From assembly GCA_002420115.1 (NCBI GenBank), contig DIHK01000041.1, positions 6,381-52,725 on the forward strand: a stretch of 46,345 nt of DNA, read 5' to 3'. This document shows positions 17,241 through 25,748 of this stretch, piece by piece. The notes beneath the pieces were generated by a model. The model ran no database searches, had not been told where the DNA came from, and was given only the letters and a program-made list of their open reading frames with translations. Numbering within the stretch: the stretch's first letter is position 1; every line of letters begins with the position of its first letter. The position numbers and the translations under genes were made by a program. This DNA is from Nitrospira sp. UBA5698. Its GTDB lineage: Bacteria > Nitrospirota > Nitrospiria > Nitrospirales > Nitrospiraceae.

Positions 17241-18248
17241 ATGAAACACCTTTTCACCATGTCTGCACAATACCTCGCGCTCGCGCTTCTTGTCGGAAGT
17301 ACCGGATTTGGCACCTCTGGCTGCACAGACACAGGATCGATCGATCCCGGCCCTCAACTAGCCAGTCTCTCGGTCTCCGACGCGTCACTCCAACCGCCCT
17401 TCTCCAGTGACACGACGGGCTATACGGTCGATCTCTCCGGCACCCAGCAGGACGTCACCATTTCAGCAACGAAGTCCGACCCAAGTGACGTGTTATCCGG
17501 TGCAGTCACCGCTCCGTCGGGGCAAGTCACTGGTCAAGTCATGGTTCAAGCCCCTGGGCCTGGATCAACGAAGGACGTTTCCTTGACCATCACCTCCTCC
17601 GATGGAAGAGCGAAGATCTATACCATCACCCTTCGAGCAATCACCCTGAGCGAGGACAACAGCCTCAAGGCTTTGACCGTATTGCCAGGCACCTTGTCTC
17701 CTGCGTTTTCAGCAGGCACTCAGGACTACACGGTGAACGTAGCCAGCATCGTCACCGACGTGACCGTCGTGGCCACCAAATCTGATCCCAATGCCGTACT
17801 CTCTGGTGATCTGACGAACGAAGGGCGTGCAACACTCAAGCTCGATGGGCCAGGGACCACCAAGCTTGTCTCGTTGATCGTCACAGCACCGAATGGAACC
17901 TCAAGAACCTATACCATCGCCATCAGACGAGCGAGACCTTCGAGCGACGATGTCCTCGCTGACTTGACGGTCACTCCTGGCTCCTTGGATCCTGCGTTCT
18001 CTTCAGATACCTTGAGCTACCGGGTGACCGTGGCCAGTGACGTGGAACGTGTGTCTATCTCCGCAACAAAATCCGATCCCAATGCCGTGCTGTCCGCACT
18101 TGGTTCCATCATCGCAGCGGCAGGGACACAGACAGGACAAATCTCCGTCCCTCTAACGGGAAGACGCACCGAGATGGATCTGACGGTCACCGCACAGGAT
18201 GGTGTGACGACACGCTCATACACCATCTTCATCCGGTCTCGTCGATAG
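17241..18248 (+). CDS. Cadherin-like beta-sandwich lipoprotein, paralog 3
   Basis: The 335-aa protein has a signal peptide ending in SGC and then TDTGSIDPG. Three cadherin-like modules follow with the usual LxVxPGxLxPxFSxxTxxYTVxV and SDPNAVLSG motifs. The last module contains the insert LGSIIAAAGTQTGQ, which also marks the last modules of paralogs 4 and 5. I start at the ATG at 17241 (MKHLF), which fits the signal peptide and the MKH/MKR starts of the paralogs; the frame open since 16965 has no signal there. It is the shortest member apart from paralog 5. Function as for its neighbours: surface or adhesion, unproven. Confidence 0.82.
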   Translation: MKHLFTMSAQYLALALLVGSTGFGTSGCTDTGSIDPGPQLASLSVSDASLQPPFSSDTTGYTVDLSGTQQDVTISATKSDPSDVLSGAVTAPSGQVTGQVMVQAPGPGSTKDVSLTITSSDGRAKIYTITLRAITLSEDNSLKALTVLPGTLSPAFSAGTQDYTVNVASIVTDVTVVATKSDPNAVLSGDLTNEGRATLKLDGPGTTKLVSLIVTAPNGTSRTYTIAIRRARPSSDDVLADLTVTPGSLDPAFSSDTLSYRVTVASDVERVSISATKSDPNAVLSALGSIIAAAGTQTGQISVPLTGRRTEMDLTVTAQDGVTTRSYTIFIRSRR

Positions 18249-18377
18249 ACTGTGGACTCAGCTTCACCCTGACGCGGACATCTTTCTGCCGCCATGTACT
18301 CATGAACCGCGGTTTCTCTGAATCACTATCCTGACATTCTCACACATCGCGCCCATCATCCCTCCTCACTTCGTCGG

Positions 18378-18406
18378 TTGACCCGACCGGTCAGATCCGC
18401 TATATC
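18378..18406 (+). promoter_or_regulatory. Promoter-like element of paralog 4
   Basis: TTGACC at 18378-18383, a 17-base spacer, and TATATC at 18401-18406 form a strong sigma-70-like promoter 170 bases before the ATG. From -35 to -10 it matches the element before paralog 5 at 21 of 27 positions (shared core TTGACCC, ACC, GAT, CGCTATA). TGACC and GGTCA (18379-18383 and 18389-18393) also form a short inverted repeat here. The rest of the 299-base spacer (18249-18547) holds a 10-bp palindrome, AACCGCGGTT, at 18305-18314 and no gene. Confidence 0.6.
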
Positions 18407-18547
18407 AAATATCAGTCGCTGCTCGATTTGCGGACATCGTGAGAACCGATCTGAACCCTCTGTGACATTTCCTCGCTGACGGTTTGGACCCAGTAGAACA
18501 GATGGATGCGGTACATCGTGCGACAAAGGACCATCCTCGGCACTGCT

Positions 18548-20158
18548 ATGAAACGCACGTTCATCATGACACGAGCAGATTGGGTCGCCCTTGGCCTCAT
18601 TGCAGTCTGCGTGAGCACCTACGGCTGCGGCGACAGTGCATCGATCTCTAACAACGTCGAGGTGCCCCTCTCCAGCCTGACAGTAACCCCAGGAACTTTT
18701 CACTCGGCCTTTTCAAGTAACACCACCAGTTACCAGGTCGATGCGCCGACTGCTGCAACCAGCGTCACCGTGACGGCCAGCCCAAGAGACAGTACGACCT
18801 CGATGACGATCAACAATGCTTCAACCGCTGCAGGGCAGGCACAGCCCATAGCGCTGGGCTCCCCAGGATCCACAGTACCAATCACGATCACTTTGTTGTC
18901 ACAGGCAGGAGGTGAGAGCACCTATACCGTGAACGTGACGAGGCTGCTCTCAAGTGACAACAGTCTGAAGACCTTGACTGTCACACCAGGTTCGTTGAGC
19001 CCTCTCTTTGATCCGACCAAGCTCGATTACACCCTGAACGTGGCTACCAACGTCCCTGCTGTCACCATAGCCGTAACCAAGTCCGATCCTGGGGCGGTCC
19101 TATCGGGGAACGTGTCCAATGACGGTCGCGCCACCATTCAGCTTGATGGGCCGGGAACAAGTAAGGCGGTCTCGATTATCGTGACGGCCCCAAATGGCGA
19201 GAGCAAGACCTATCGGATCACTATCAACCGCGCAGCTTCGAGCAACAACAATCTGTCGGCCTTGCGCGTGCAAGTCGGCACCGCTGATCAAACCTTATCT
19301 CCAGGCTTTTCCGCTGGAGAGACCAACTACAGAGTGGATGTGGGGACCAAGGTTACCAGTGTCACCGTCACAGCAACCAAGGCCGATCCCCTTGCGGTGA
19401 TTTCCGGTGGCGTTCCCAATGAAGGACAAGCCACTATCCAACTCGATGGACCGGGAACGCAAAAGGATGTCTCCATTCATGTGGCCGCTCAAGACGGCAA
19501 TGTAAAAACCTACACCGTCACGATCAAACGAGCTGCCCCATCGAGCAATAACAACTTGTCGGCTCTTAGTGTGACACCAGGGACTCTGAGTCCCGCGTTC
19601 TCTGCTGATCAACTGGCTTATACCGTGGATGTGCCGACCAACATCAGCAGCGTAGACGTTTCTGCGACTAAAGCTGACCCGGACGCTGTGACATCCGGCT
19701 CGTTGTCCGTCGGGACTGGTCAAGCAGGCGGGCAAGCATCAATTCCACTTGGTACGCCGGGGACCACCACAGCGGTGTCCATCACCGTTAGAGCACCGGA
19801 TGGAACCTCCAAAGAGTACTCCGTTACCATCAACCGACGTGCATCCAACGACAGCACGCTGTCGGCCTTGAGCGCGGACGCCGGCACATTGGATCCTCCC
19901 TTCGCCCCCACTATCGTGAACTATACGGTCCAAGTTGGCCTCCTTGTCGGCAGCGTCACCATTACAGCGACCAAGAATGATCTGAATGCCATCATGTCTT
20001 CTCTAGGCTCCACCATCGCTGCAGCGGGGATACCCATCGGTCACGTGACAGTCTCTCCAGCATTGGGAGTTGGGACAACGGTAGACCTCACTCTGATCGC
20101 CCAGGATGGAATCAACAGAACGGAGTACAAGATCACCGTAACTCGGGGACTCTTCTAG
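18548..20158 (+). CDS. Cadherin-like beta-sandwich lipoprotein, paralog 4
   Basis: The 536-aa protein has a signal peptide ending VSTYGC followed by GDSASIS and VEVPLSSL, as in paralogs 2 and 5. Five cadherin-like modules follow, joined by SSNNNLSAL-type linkers. The C-terminal module ends TVTRGLF, almost the same as the end of paralog 5 (TVIRGLF), so these two share ancestry at both ends. Paralog 5 looks like the same architecture with two internal modules fewer. ATG at 18548 is chosen as the signal peptide start. No cysteines follow the lipid site. Probable outer-membrane or surface protein. Confidence 0.85.
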   Translation: MKRTFIMTRADWVALGLIAVCVSTYGCGDSASISNNVEVPLSSLTVTPGTFHSAFSSNTTSYQVDAPTAATSVTVTASPRDSTTSMTINNASTAAGQAQPIALGSPGSTVPITITLLSQAGGESTYTVNVTRLLSSDNSLKTLTVTPGSLSPLFDPTKLDYTLNVATNVPAVTIAVTKSDPGAVLSGNVSNDGRATIQLDGPGTSKAVSIIVTAPNGESKTYRITINRAASSNNNLSALRVQVGTADQTLSPGFSAGETNYRVDVGTKVTSVTVTATKADPLAVISGGVPNEGQATIQLDGPGTQKDVSIHVAAQDGNVKTYTVTIKRAAPSSNNNLSALSVTPGTLSPAFSADQLAYTVDVPTNISSVDVSATKADPDAVTSGSLSVGTGQAGGQASIPLGTPGTTTAVSITVRAPDGTSKEYSVTINRRASNDSTLSALSADAGTLDPPFAPTIVNYTVQVGLLVGSVTITATKNDLNAIMSSLGSTIAAAGIPIGHVTVSPALGVGTTVDLTLIAQDGINRTEYKITVTRGLF

Positions 20159-20204
20159 GAACCGCCATCCATGATGAGAATGTCCTATCTCTCGATGCTA
20201 TCGA

Positions 20205-20233
20205 TTGACCCAACCCAACCGATTCGCTATACG
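20205..20233 (+). promoter_or_regulatory. Promoter-like element of paralog 5
   Basis: TTGACC at 20205-20210, a 17-base spacer, and TATACG at 20228-20233 lie 154 bases before the ATG. The spacer end (GATTCGC) resembles the one before paralog 4 (GATCCGC), and ATTC-G-TATACGT also matches the region before paralog 1. Conservation of non-coding DNA between paralogs suggests that the promoter was duplicated with the gene and has been kept. Confidence 0.58.
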
Positions 20234-20358
20234 TCTCATAGGTCTGGACGCGCTTTTCGGTCCTGGAATGCAGACCCGAAATCAGCTATTACCATCAGCG
20301 CCACGCGCAATGCTTCCCAACGGAGCCTCTCTGGTGCTGAGAAAGTGACCATGTGTCC

Positions 20359-21411
20359 ATGAAACAGCTGCTCGTTTCCATGAGCTACCCCATCACCACT
20401 GTCTTTTTCATCACTCTCTGCTTCGTTGCCTCTGGCTGCAGCGATAGTGCATCAATTTCAGAGCAGACCGTAGAAGTTCCCCTTGCCAGCTTGACAATCA
20501 CACCCCTCGGTGCGCTCCAGCCTGCCTTTTCCAGCAACACCACCAGCTATAGCGCCACCGTGGCCACCGCCGTGACCAGCGTGACGGTGACGGCCAGTCC
20601 CAAAAGCAGTACGACCACGATTGCCATCAATGGAACGATCACCCCTGCAGGACAAGGCCACCCTGTCTCACTCGGCCAGCCGGGGTCGACCACGCCCATT
20701 GAAGTGGTCGCATCCTCACAAAACGGACTGGAGAGCAGGTATACCATCACGGTCACACGCCGCCTCTCAGACGATAACCACCTCTCAGATTTGAGGGTGA
20801 CAACAAGTACTGTTCTACAGCCGTTGTCCCCGGGATTTGATGCCAATGTTCTGAACTATACGGTGAACGTGGCAACCACCGTTGAACAGGTCACGATCAC
20901 CGCCACCAAGTCCGACCAGGGGGCCACGATGTTGATGAGTTCAGCGGCGAACTCCGTCAGCATTGGGCCGGGGGTCAATCCCGGGCAATTACCGGTCACG
21001 CTTGGTAATCCAGGGACAACCACCTCGGTATCGATTACTGTCACCGCACCCAGTGGAGCCGCCAAGACCTACTCCGTCACCATCCACCGCCTCTTCTCCA
21101 ACGACAGTCTTCTGTCTGCGTTACAGGTAAACCCGGATTCTTTGGATCCACCCTTTGCACCCGACACAGAGAACTATACCGTGAGGGTAGGCCTCCTCGT
21201 GGGCAGTATCACGATCACGGCGACAAAGTCTGATCCAAACGCCACACTGTCGGCGTTGGGATCGGTCATTGCCACGGCAGGAACTCCAACCGGCCAGGTG
21301 ACCATCTCGCCGGGGCTGGGACCAAATCCGCCGGTTGGGATAACCGTCATCGCGCAAGATGGAGTGAGCAGTACGACATACAATGTCACTGTTATTCGAG
21401 GTCTCTTCTAG
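20359..21411 (+). CDS. Cadherin-like beta-sandwich lipoprotein, paralog 5
   Basis: The 350-aa protein has a signal peptide ending FVASGC, then SDSASIS and VEVPLASL. Three cadherin-like modules follow; the last carries the ALGSVIATAGTPTGQ insert and ends RGLF like paralog 4. The ATG at 20359 is preferred to the GTG at 20353 because all paralogs begin MK plus a hydrophobic stretch. It closes the array and converges with the two-component genes: the stop is 147 bases from the end of the response regulator gene, and no clear terminator is visible in that gap. Confidence 0.84.
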   Translation: MKQLLVSMSYPITTVFFITLCFVASGCSDSASISEQTVEVPLASLTITPLGALQPAFSSNTTSYSATVATAVTSVTVTASPKSSTTTIAINGTITPAGQGHPVSLGQPGSTTPIEVVASSQNGLESRYTITVTRRLSDDNHLSDLRVTTSTVLQPLSPGFDANVLNYTVNVATTVEQVTITATKSDQGATMLMSSAANSVSIGPGVNPGQLPVTLGNPGTTTSVSITVTAPSGAAKTYSVTIHRLFSNDSLLSALQVNPDSLDPPFAPDTENYTVRVGLLVGSITITATKSDPNATLSALGSVIATAGTPTGQVTISPGLGPNPPVGITVIAQDGVSSTTYNVTVIRGLF

Positions 21412-21558
21412 GCTGGGGAGTTCTTGGTTCTCGACTCCAGGATCGGAGTCTGTTTCCCATCTCGATGGCTATGTACGCCCCCTCTCACAATTCTTGCCGG
21501 AAGCGCACATTCCTCTGGGCAACGGGCAGGAAGATAGCACTATGTCCGTAGCGGCGAT

Positions 21559-22230
21559 CTATCGCTTTGGGTCCAACTCGATCAGGCCTTTGCGGATGGC
21601 GAGAATGGCCGCTTGCGTGCGGTCGTAGACTTGTAGCTTGTGGAAAATATTCCTCACATGATTCTTGACCGTCTTTTCACTGAGGTCCAAGCTGTTGGCG
21701 ATTTCTTTATTGGTCTTTCCGTCTGCAACCAATCGCAACACGGTAATTTCCCGTTCCGTCAAGTCATGTTCGGCCCATGCCGGCTTTTTGCCTTTTTTTT
21801 GCGCCATGAGCGAAAACTCCGCCAGGATTTTGCTGGCGACCGAGGGGTGGATCAGCGACTCACCGCGATAGATCGCACGAATGGCCGCCACAATCTGCGA
21901 CGATTCTGAATCTTTCAGGAGGTAGCCCGTTGCCCCGGCACGAACCAAGTCAAAGATGTATTGCTGCTCCTCATACATGGTCAAGGCGACTACACCGATG
22001 TGCGGGAACTCACGCTTGATCTGCCTGGTTGCCTCAACGCCGCCCATCCTCGGCATACTGACGTCCATCAAGATCACATCGGGAAGCAGGGCTCGAGCTT
22101 TCTCCACCGCTTCCATTCCATCCTGCGCCTCGCCGAGCACATGAATATCTTCTTTGGTTTTGAGAATAGCCGCTAGCCCTTCTCGGACGACTCGATGGTC
22201 GTCGGCAATGAGGACCTTAATCTTTTCCAT
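21559..22230 (-). CDS. NarL/FixJ-family response regulator
   Basis: The 223-aa protein has a receiver domain with the acidic pair Asp10/Asp11, phosphoacceptor Asp56 (DVILMDVSMP) and conserved Lys in YLLKD. A LuxR-type helix-turn-helix follows (LTEREITVLRLVADGKTNKE, then KTVKNHVRNIFHKL). The start at 22230 follows AAGGAGG by eight bases on the minus strand. The gene overlaps the end of the kinase gene by 14 bases, so the two are co-translated and form a cognate pair. It is likely a DNA-binding activator or repressor. Its targets are unknown; the lipoprotein array next door is a candidate by position only. Confidence 0.93.
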   Translation of the reverse strand: MEKIKVLIADDHRVVREGLAAILKTKEDIHVLGEAQDGMEAVEKARALLPDVILMDVSMPRMGGVEATRQIKREFPHIGVVALTMYEEQQYIFDLVRAGATGYLLKDSESSQIVAAIRAIYRGESLIHPSVASKILAEFSLMAQKKGKKPAWAEHDLTEREITVLRLVADGKTNKEIANSLDLSEKTVKNHVRNIFHKLQVYDRTQAAILAIRKGLIELDPKR

Positions 22231-23326
22231 GCTGTTGTTCCTCCTTTTGGCCCAAGGGCACTTCGACGACAATCCTCGTACCTTTTCCTGGTTTGGATTC
22301 GACTCGCCCCTCCCCTCCGACCAACCGCGATCGCTCTAAAATACCTTTAATCCCAAAATGGTCCCACTTTTCAGGGTCGCGCAGGACGGTCTCCATATCG
22401 AACCCAATTCCATTATCGGTGATCGTGACCCGCAAGAGATCGATATCAATATCCAGCTTAATCGTCACTCGGTCCGCCTTGGCATGTTTGTGAACGTTCC
22501 CCAAGGCTTCCTGAATGATGCGAAAAAGAAACATCTTCGTCCGAGGAAACAGAATCTGTTCGTCCCCGGAGAAGGTAAACTTGGTGGCGATATGAGTCTG
22601 GGTCTGATAGGACTTGAAATAATTGGTCAACGCCGAGATCAATTCCATCTTGTCATAATGCAGAGGACGCAAATTAAAGATGACCTGGCGGGCTTCTTGA
22701 ATCGCCAGTTTCAGCTGAGCCTTACTCTCCTTGAGCGTGGCCAAACTTGCCCGTGGATTTTTCCGTAAGAGTTGCTGACACAGATCCAGCTTGAAGTTGA
22801 CCCCTGCCAAGATCTGTACGAACCCATCATGAATCTCGCAGGCGATTCTGGTCCGTTCATCCGTCACCGCTGCGCCGGTTTCCTTCACGTACAATCGGTA
22901 GAGGGATTGATACTTGTTCAACGTTTTCTCGATCTCCGCCGTCGCGCGGATTCTGGCGCCGATCAACTCCCACATGAATTTCGCGCTGGCCCCTCCGATG
23001 ACGGTGACGCCCATTCGATGAAAATCTTGAAGAAACTGCCACACGTCCGGGTCCCCCGACACGTCGATGATCAGGTCGACACGCTCCATCGTGAGCAGCT
23101 GTTGATAATCATGCGTGACCGGGATCTTCAACTGCTTGGCCAACGCAAGTCCAGGCGCATCCGCATTGATCTCCGCAACACCGACGATCTGCACGAGCGG
23201 GTCATTCGCAAAGATCTCGATCAGTGCGGTGCCTCCACGACCAGCACCGATGATGGCAACGCTGGTTGCCGCGGAAGCCGATGCGTTTCGTTTCCCACGT
23301 TGGGAGAGAGGCTTGACCATCGGCAT
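22217..23326 (-). CDS. Soluble histidine kinase with N-terminal Rossmann domain
   Basis: This 369-aa protein has no membrane segment. Residues 22-125 look like an NAD(P)-binding Rossmann fold of dehydrogenase type: VAIIGAGRGG (GxGxxG at 27-32), an acidic residue after the second strand (VGVAEINAD), then DLIIDVSGDP and GVTVIGGASA. A helical linker (about 126-150) leads to a HisKA_3 domain with His166 in ERTRIACEIHDGF, and an HATPase with QEALGNVHKHAKA, DNGIGFD and GIKGILERSRLVGG. The kinase half is the NarX/DesK type matching the downstream NarL-type regulator. Fusion to a Rossmann domain suggests sensing of a nucleotide or redox state in the cytoplasm. That role is inference. Confidence 0.9.
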   Translation of the reverse strand: MPMVKPLSQRGKRNASASAATSVAIIGAGRGGTALIEIFANDPLVQIVGVAEINADAPGLALAKQLKIPVTHDYQQLLTMERVDLIIDVSGDPDVWQFLQDFHRMGVTVIGGASAKFMWELIGARIRATAEIEKTLNKYQSLYRLYVKETGAAVTDERTRIACEIHDGFVQILAGVNFKLDLCQQLLRKNPRASLATLKESKAQLKLAIQEARQVIFNLRPLHYDKMELISALTNYFKSYQTQTHIATKFTFSGDEQILFPRTKMFLFRIIQEALGNVHKHAKADRVTIKLDIDIDLLRVTITDNGIGFDMETVLRDPEKWDHFGIKGILERSRLVGGEGRVESKPGKGTRIVVEVPLGQKEEQQHGKD

Positions 23327-23410
23327 GGAGGTTCTAACAGGTTACAAAACTGTAGGGGCACTGCTCAGAGACACATACTGAGAAGAGAGATGCGTGACAA
23401 CGATCGAAGG

Positions 23411-23875
23411 TCAAGGCTCACTACGTTCCTGTGCCAAGGTCTTCAACTCATCCAAGAATTGGTCGATATCCTTAAACTCCCGATACACGGATGCAAACCG
23501 GACGTAGGCGACCTGGTCCAACTGATGCAGTTCTCGCATCACTTCTTCCCCGACGATCCGGCTTTCAATCTCCGTCTCGCCCATCTCTTGAATGTGTTTT
23601 TCAATGCGGTCGGTCACGGCCTCAATGGTACTGATGCTGATCGGCCGTTTTTCACAGGCTTTCTTTAAGCCTACCAGGATCTTATTGCGATCAAATGATT
23701 CGCGCCGCCCGTCCTTTTTCACCACGACCGGAAGGATCTCTTCGACACGCTCGTAGGTGGTATAACGGCGTTTACACCCAAGGCATTCGCGACGGCGACG
23801 GATGACCTCGCCTTCCTTGGCCATACGAGAGTCGACCACCTTGTCTTCGAGTTCATCACAGAACGGACATTTCAC
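23411..23875 (-). CDS. nrdR: Transcriptional repressor NrdR
   Basis: The 154-aa protein has the usual length and layout: an N-terminal zinc ribbon with Cys3/Cys6 (MKCPFC) and Cys31/Cys34 (CLGC), the RRRECLGCKRRYTTYERVE signature, and an ATP-cone domain from about residue 48 (VVKKDGRRESFDRNKILVGL). NrdR binds NrdR boxes ahead of ribonucleotide reductase genes and responds to ATP/dATP. No reductase gene is in the window. It lies 33 bases downstream of glyA and 84 bases upstream of the kinase gene, all on the minus strand, so one transcript is plausible. Confidence 0.97.
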   Translation of the reverse strand: MKCPFCDELEDKVVDSRMAKEGEVIRRRRECLGCKRRYTTYERVEEILPVVVKKDGRRESFDRNKILVGLKKACEKRPISISTIEAVTDRIEKHIQEMGETEIESRIVGEEVMRELHQLDQVAYVRFASVYREFKDIDQFLDELKTLAQERSEP

Positions 23876-23908
23876 CGGTGGCGACCCTGTCCTCTTCCTA
23901 GTGGCTGG

Positions 23909-25174
23909 TTAGTACTGATGGATGAAGGGAAACCGACTGTTCAGCGCCTTCGCCTCAGCCCGTACTTCCTCCAGCACCGCCGGCTCTTGCCGATGTTGCA
24001 GTACACGGTCGACCAAACCCACGATCTGCTTCATCTCGGGCTCGCGCATGCCGCGCGTCGACACGATCGGCGTTCCAAGGCGTATGCCGCTGGCCACGGC
24101 CGGTGGCTTCTCATCGTACGGCACAGCGTTCTTGTTGACGATAATCCCGGCGGCATCGAGCGCCGCATCTGCATCTTTCCCCGTAATACCCTTGTTCGAC
24201 AAGTTGAGGAGCATCAGATGGGTATCGGTCCCCCCGGAAACGATCTTATACCCACGCTCGACCAACCCCTGCGCCAAAGCCTTCGCATTGGCCAACACTT
24301 GCTGCTGATAGCGCTTGAACCCTGGGGAGAGGGCCTCTTGAAAGGCAACCGCTTTTGCCGCAATCACATGCATGAGCGGGCCGCCTTGTAATCCGGGGAA
24401 CACCAGCTTGTCGACACCCTTGGCGTACTCGGCTTTGCACATCGTCACACCCCCACGCGGACCACGCAGAGTTTTATGGGTCGTCGTGGTCACAAAGTCC
24501 GCATAGGGGACAGGATTCGGGTGAAGTCCCGCAGCAATGAGCCCGGCAATATGGGCGATATCGACGAGCAGATAGGCCCCGACGGATTTCGCAATCTGCT
24601 GGAACCTGGGGAAATCGAGGATCCTCGCATAGGCGCTGGCCCCCACCACGATCATGCGCGGGCGGCATTCCTCTGCGACTTTTTGCACCGCATCATAGTC
24701 GATGGTTTCAGTCTGGCGATCAACGCCATACGAAAAGACCCGAAAGAGAATGCCGGAGAAATTGACCTTGCTGCCGTGCGTCAAATGGCCGCCTTGAGCC
24801 AGATCCATCCCAAGAATCGTATCCCCCGGTTTTAAAACCGACAGATAGGCCGCCATGTTGGCCTGTGACCCGGAATGCGGCTGAACATTGACGTGGTCGG
24901 CACCGAAGATCTGCTTGCACCGCTGAATAGCCAGGTCTTCGACGGCGTCGGCATGCTGACAGCCGCCGTAATATCGTTTACCCGAGTAGCCCTCAGCGTA
25001 TTTATTGGTGAGCAACGAGCCCTGGGCGGCAAGCACCGCCGGGCTGGCAAAATTCTCCGAGGCAATCAAGAGTAACTTTTCACGTTGCCTGATCGCTTCT
25101 GACTCAATCGCGGCATAGACATCGGGATCTACCGCTTTCAGTGCATCCAATGAGCCGATCGCGTCCTGCATCAT
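23909..25174 (-). CDS. glyA: Serine hydroxymethyltransferase
   Basis: PLP enzyme that interconverts serine and glycine with transfer of a one-carbon unit to tetrahydrofolate; cytoplasmic, usually a dimer. The 421-aa length is normal. Motifs include LIASENFAS, NKYAEGYSGKRYYGG, VNVQPHSGSQAN, and the PLP lysine Lys234 in TTTTHKTLRGPRGG. It starts 15 bases after rplI and is followed by nrdR. In this block it sits downstream of Tdh and Kbl, so glycine made from threonine can pass straight to serine and the folate pool. All key residues are present. Confidence 0.97.
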   Translation of the reverse strand: MMQDAIGSLDALKAVDPDVYAAIESEAIRQREKLLLIASENFASPAVLAAQGSLLTNKYAEGYSGKRYYGGCQHADAVEDLAIQRCKQIFGADHVNVQPHSGSQANMAAYLSVLKPGDTILGMDLAQGGHLTHGSKVNFSGILFRVFSYGVDRQTETIDYDAVQKVAEECRPRMIVVGASAYARILDFPRFQQIAKSVGAYLLVDIAHIAGLIAAGLHPNPVPYADFVTTTTHKTLRGPRGGVTMCKAEYAKGVDKLVFPGLQGGPLMHVIAAKAVAFQEALSPGFKRYQQQVLANAKALAQGLVERGYKIVSGGTDTHLMLLNLSNKGITGKDADAALDAAGIIVNKNAVPYDEKPPAVASGIRLGTPIVSTRGMREPEMKQIVGLVDRVLQHRQEPAVLEEVRAEAKALNSRFPFIHQY

Positions 25175-25189
25175 GCTGTCATCACCCCT

Positions 25190-25663
25190 TTATTCCGAAG
25201 CGGAAGGTTCTTCTGCCTCTTGTTTCTTGACCACGCGAACCGTTACGGTCGCGACTACGTCCCTGTGCATCTTAATGGGTACAGACACCGTGCCCAACTC
25301 CTTGATCGGGTGCGCCAATTGGATCTTCCGCCGATCCACCGTCACACCTTGGGCCGCCAATCCTTCCGCGATGTCTTTCGTGGTGACGGAGCCAAACAGC
25401 TTGTCGTCCTTGCCCGCTTGCATCTCGATCGTCAGCGACACCGCCGACACTTCTTTAGCATGGGCTTCGATCTCCAGCTTCTCTTTCTTGGCCTTCTCAG
25501 CCGCCACCCGCTTCACATGTTCGAACGCCTTCATGCTTCGGCTGTCGGCTTCAACGGCCTTACGCCTCGGCAACAAATAATTTCTCGCGAACCCATCGGC
25601 GACGTTGATGAGATCGCCGAGATGCCCAACCCCTTCCAGGGTTTCTTGAAGAATAACTTTCAT
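25190..25663 (-). CDS. rplI: 50S ribosomal protein L9
   Basis: The 157-aa protein begins with the classic L9 N-terminal domain (MKVILQETLEGVGHLGDLIN, then VADGFARNYLLPRRKAV), followed by the long connecting helix (Lys/Glu-rich, residues 45-80) and the C-terminal RNA-binding domain (GSVTTKDIAEGLAAQGV). L9 binds domain V of 23S rRNA. GAAGGAG lies a few bases before the start on the minus strand. L9 is more often found with rpsF, rpsR and ssb; here it is between kbl and glyA, with no such partners visible. Confidence 0.97.
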   Translation of the reverse strand: MKVILQETLEGVGHLGDLINVADGFARNYLLPRRKAVEADSRSMKAFEHVKRVAAEKAKKEKLEIEAHAKEVSAVSLTIEMQAGKDDKLFGSVTTKDIAEGLAAQGVTVDRRKIQLAHPIKELGTVSVPIKMHRDVVATVTVRVVKKQEAEEPSASE

Positions 25664-25748
25664 AGCCCTACTCCTTCACATAATAAAGTGCCAGAGAATA
25701 CTGAGCTGGCTGCGAAATGTCAATTCGGAGGGATACGGGTGGGGATCC

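Noticed and set aside
12598..21411. Regular repeats suggesting a CRISPR or satellite array
   Set aside because: The repeat unit is about 300 bases, in frame and diverged at DNA level, so it reflects protein modules.
22772..23668. Plus-strand open frame of 298 codons opposite the kinase and nrdR
   Set aside because: It runs antisense through two confident genes and its translation is rich in Arg, His and Asp without any motif.
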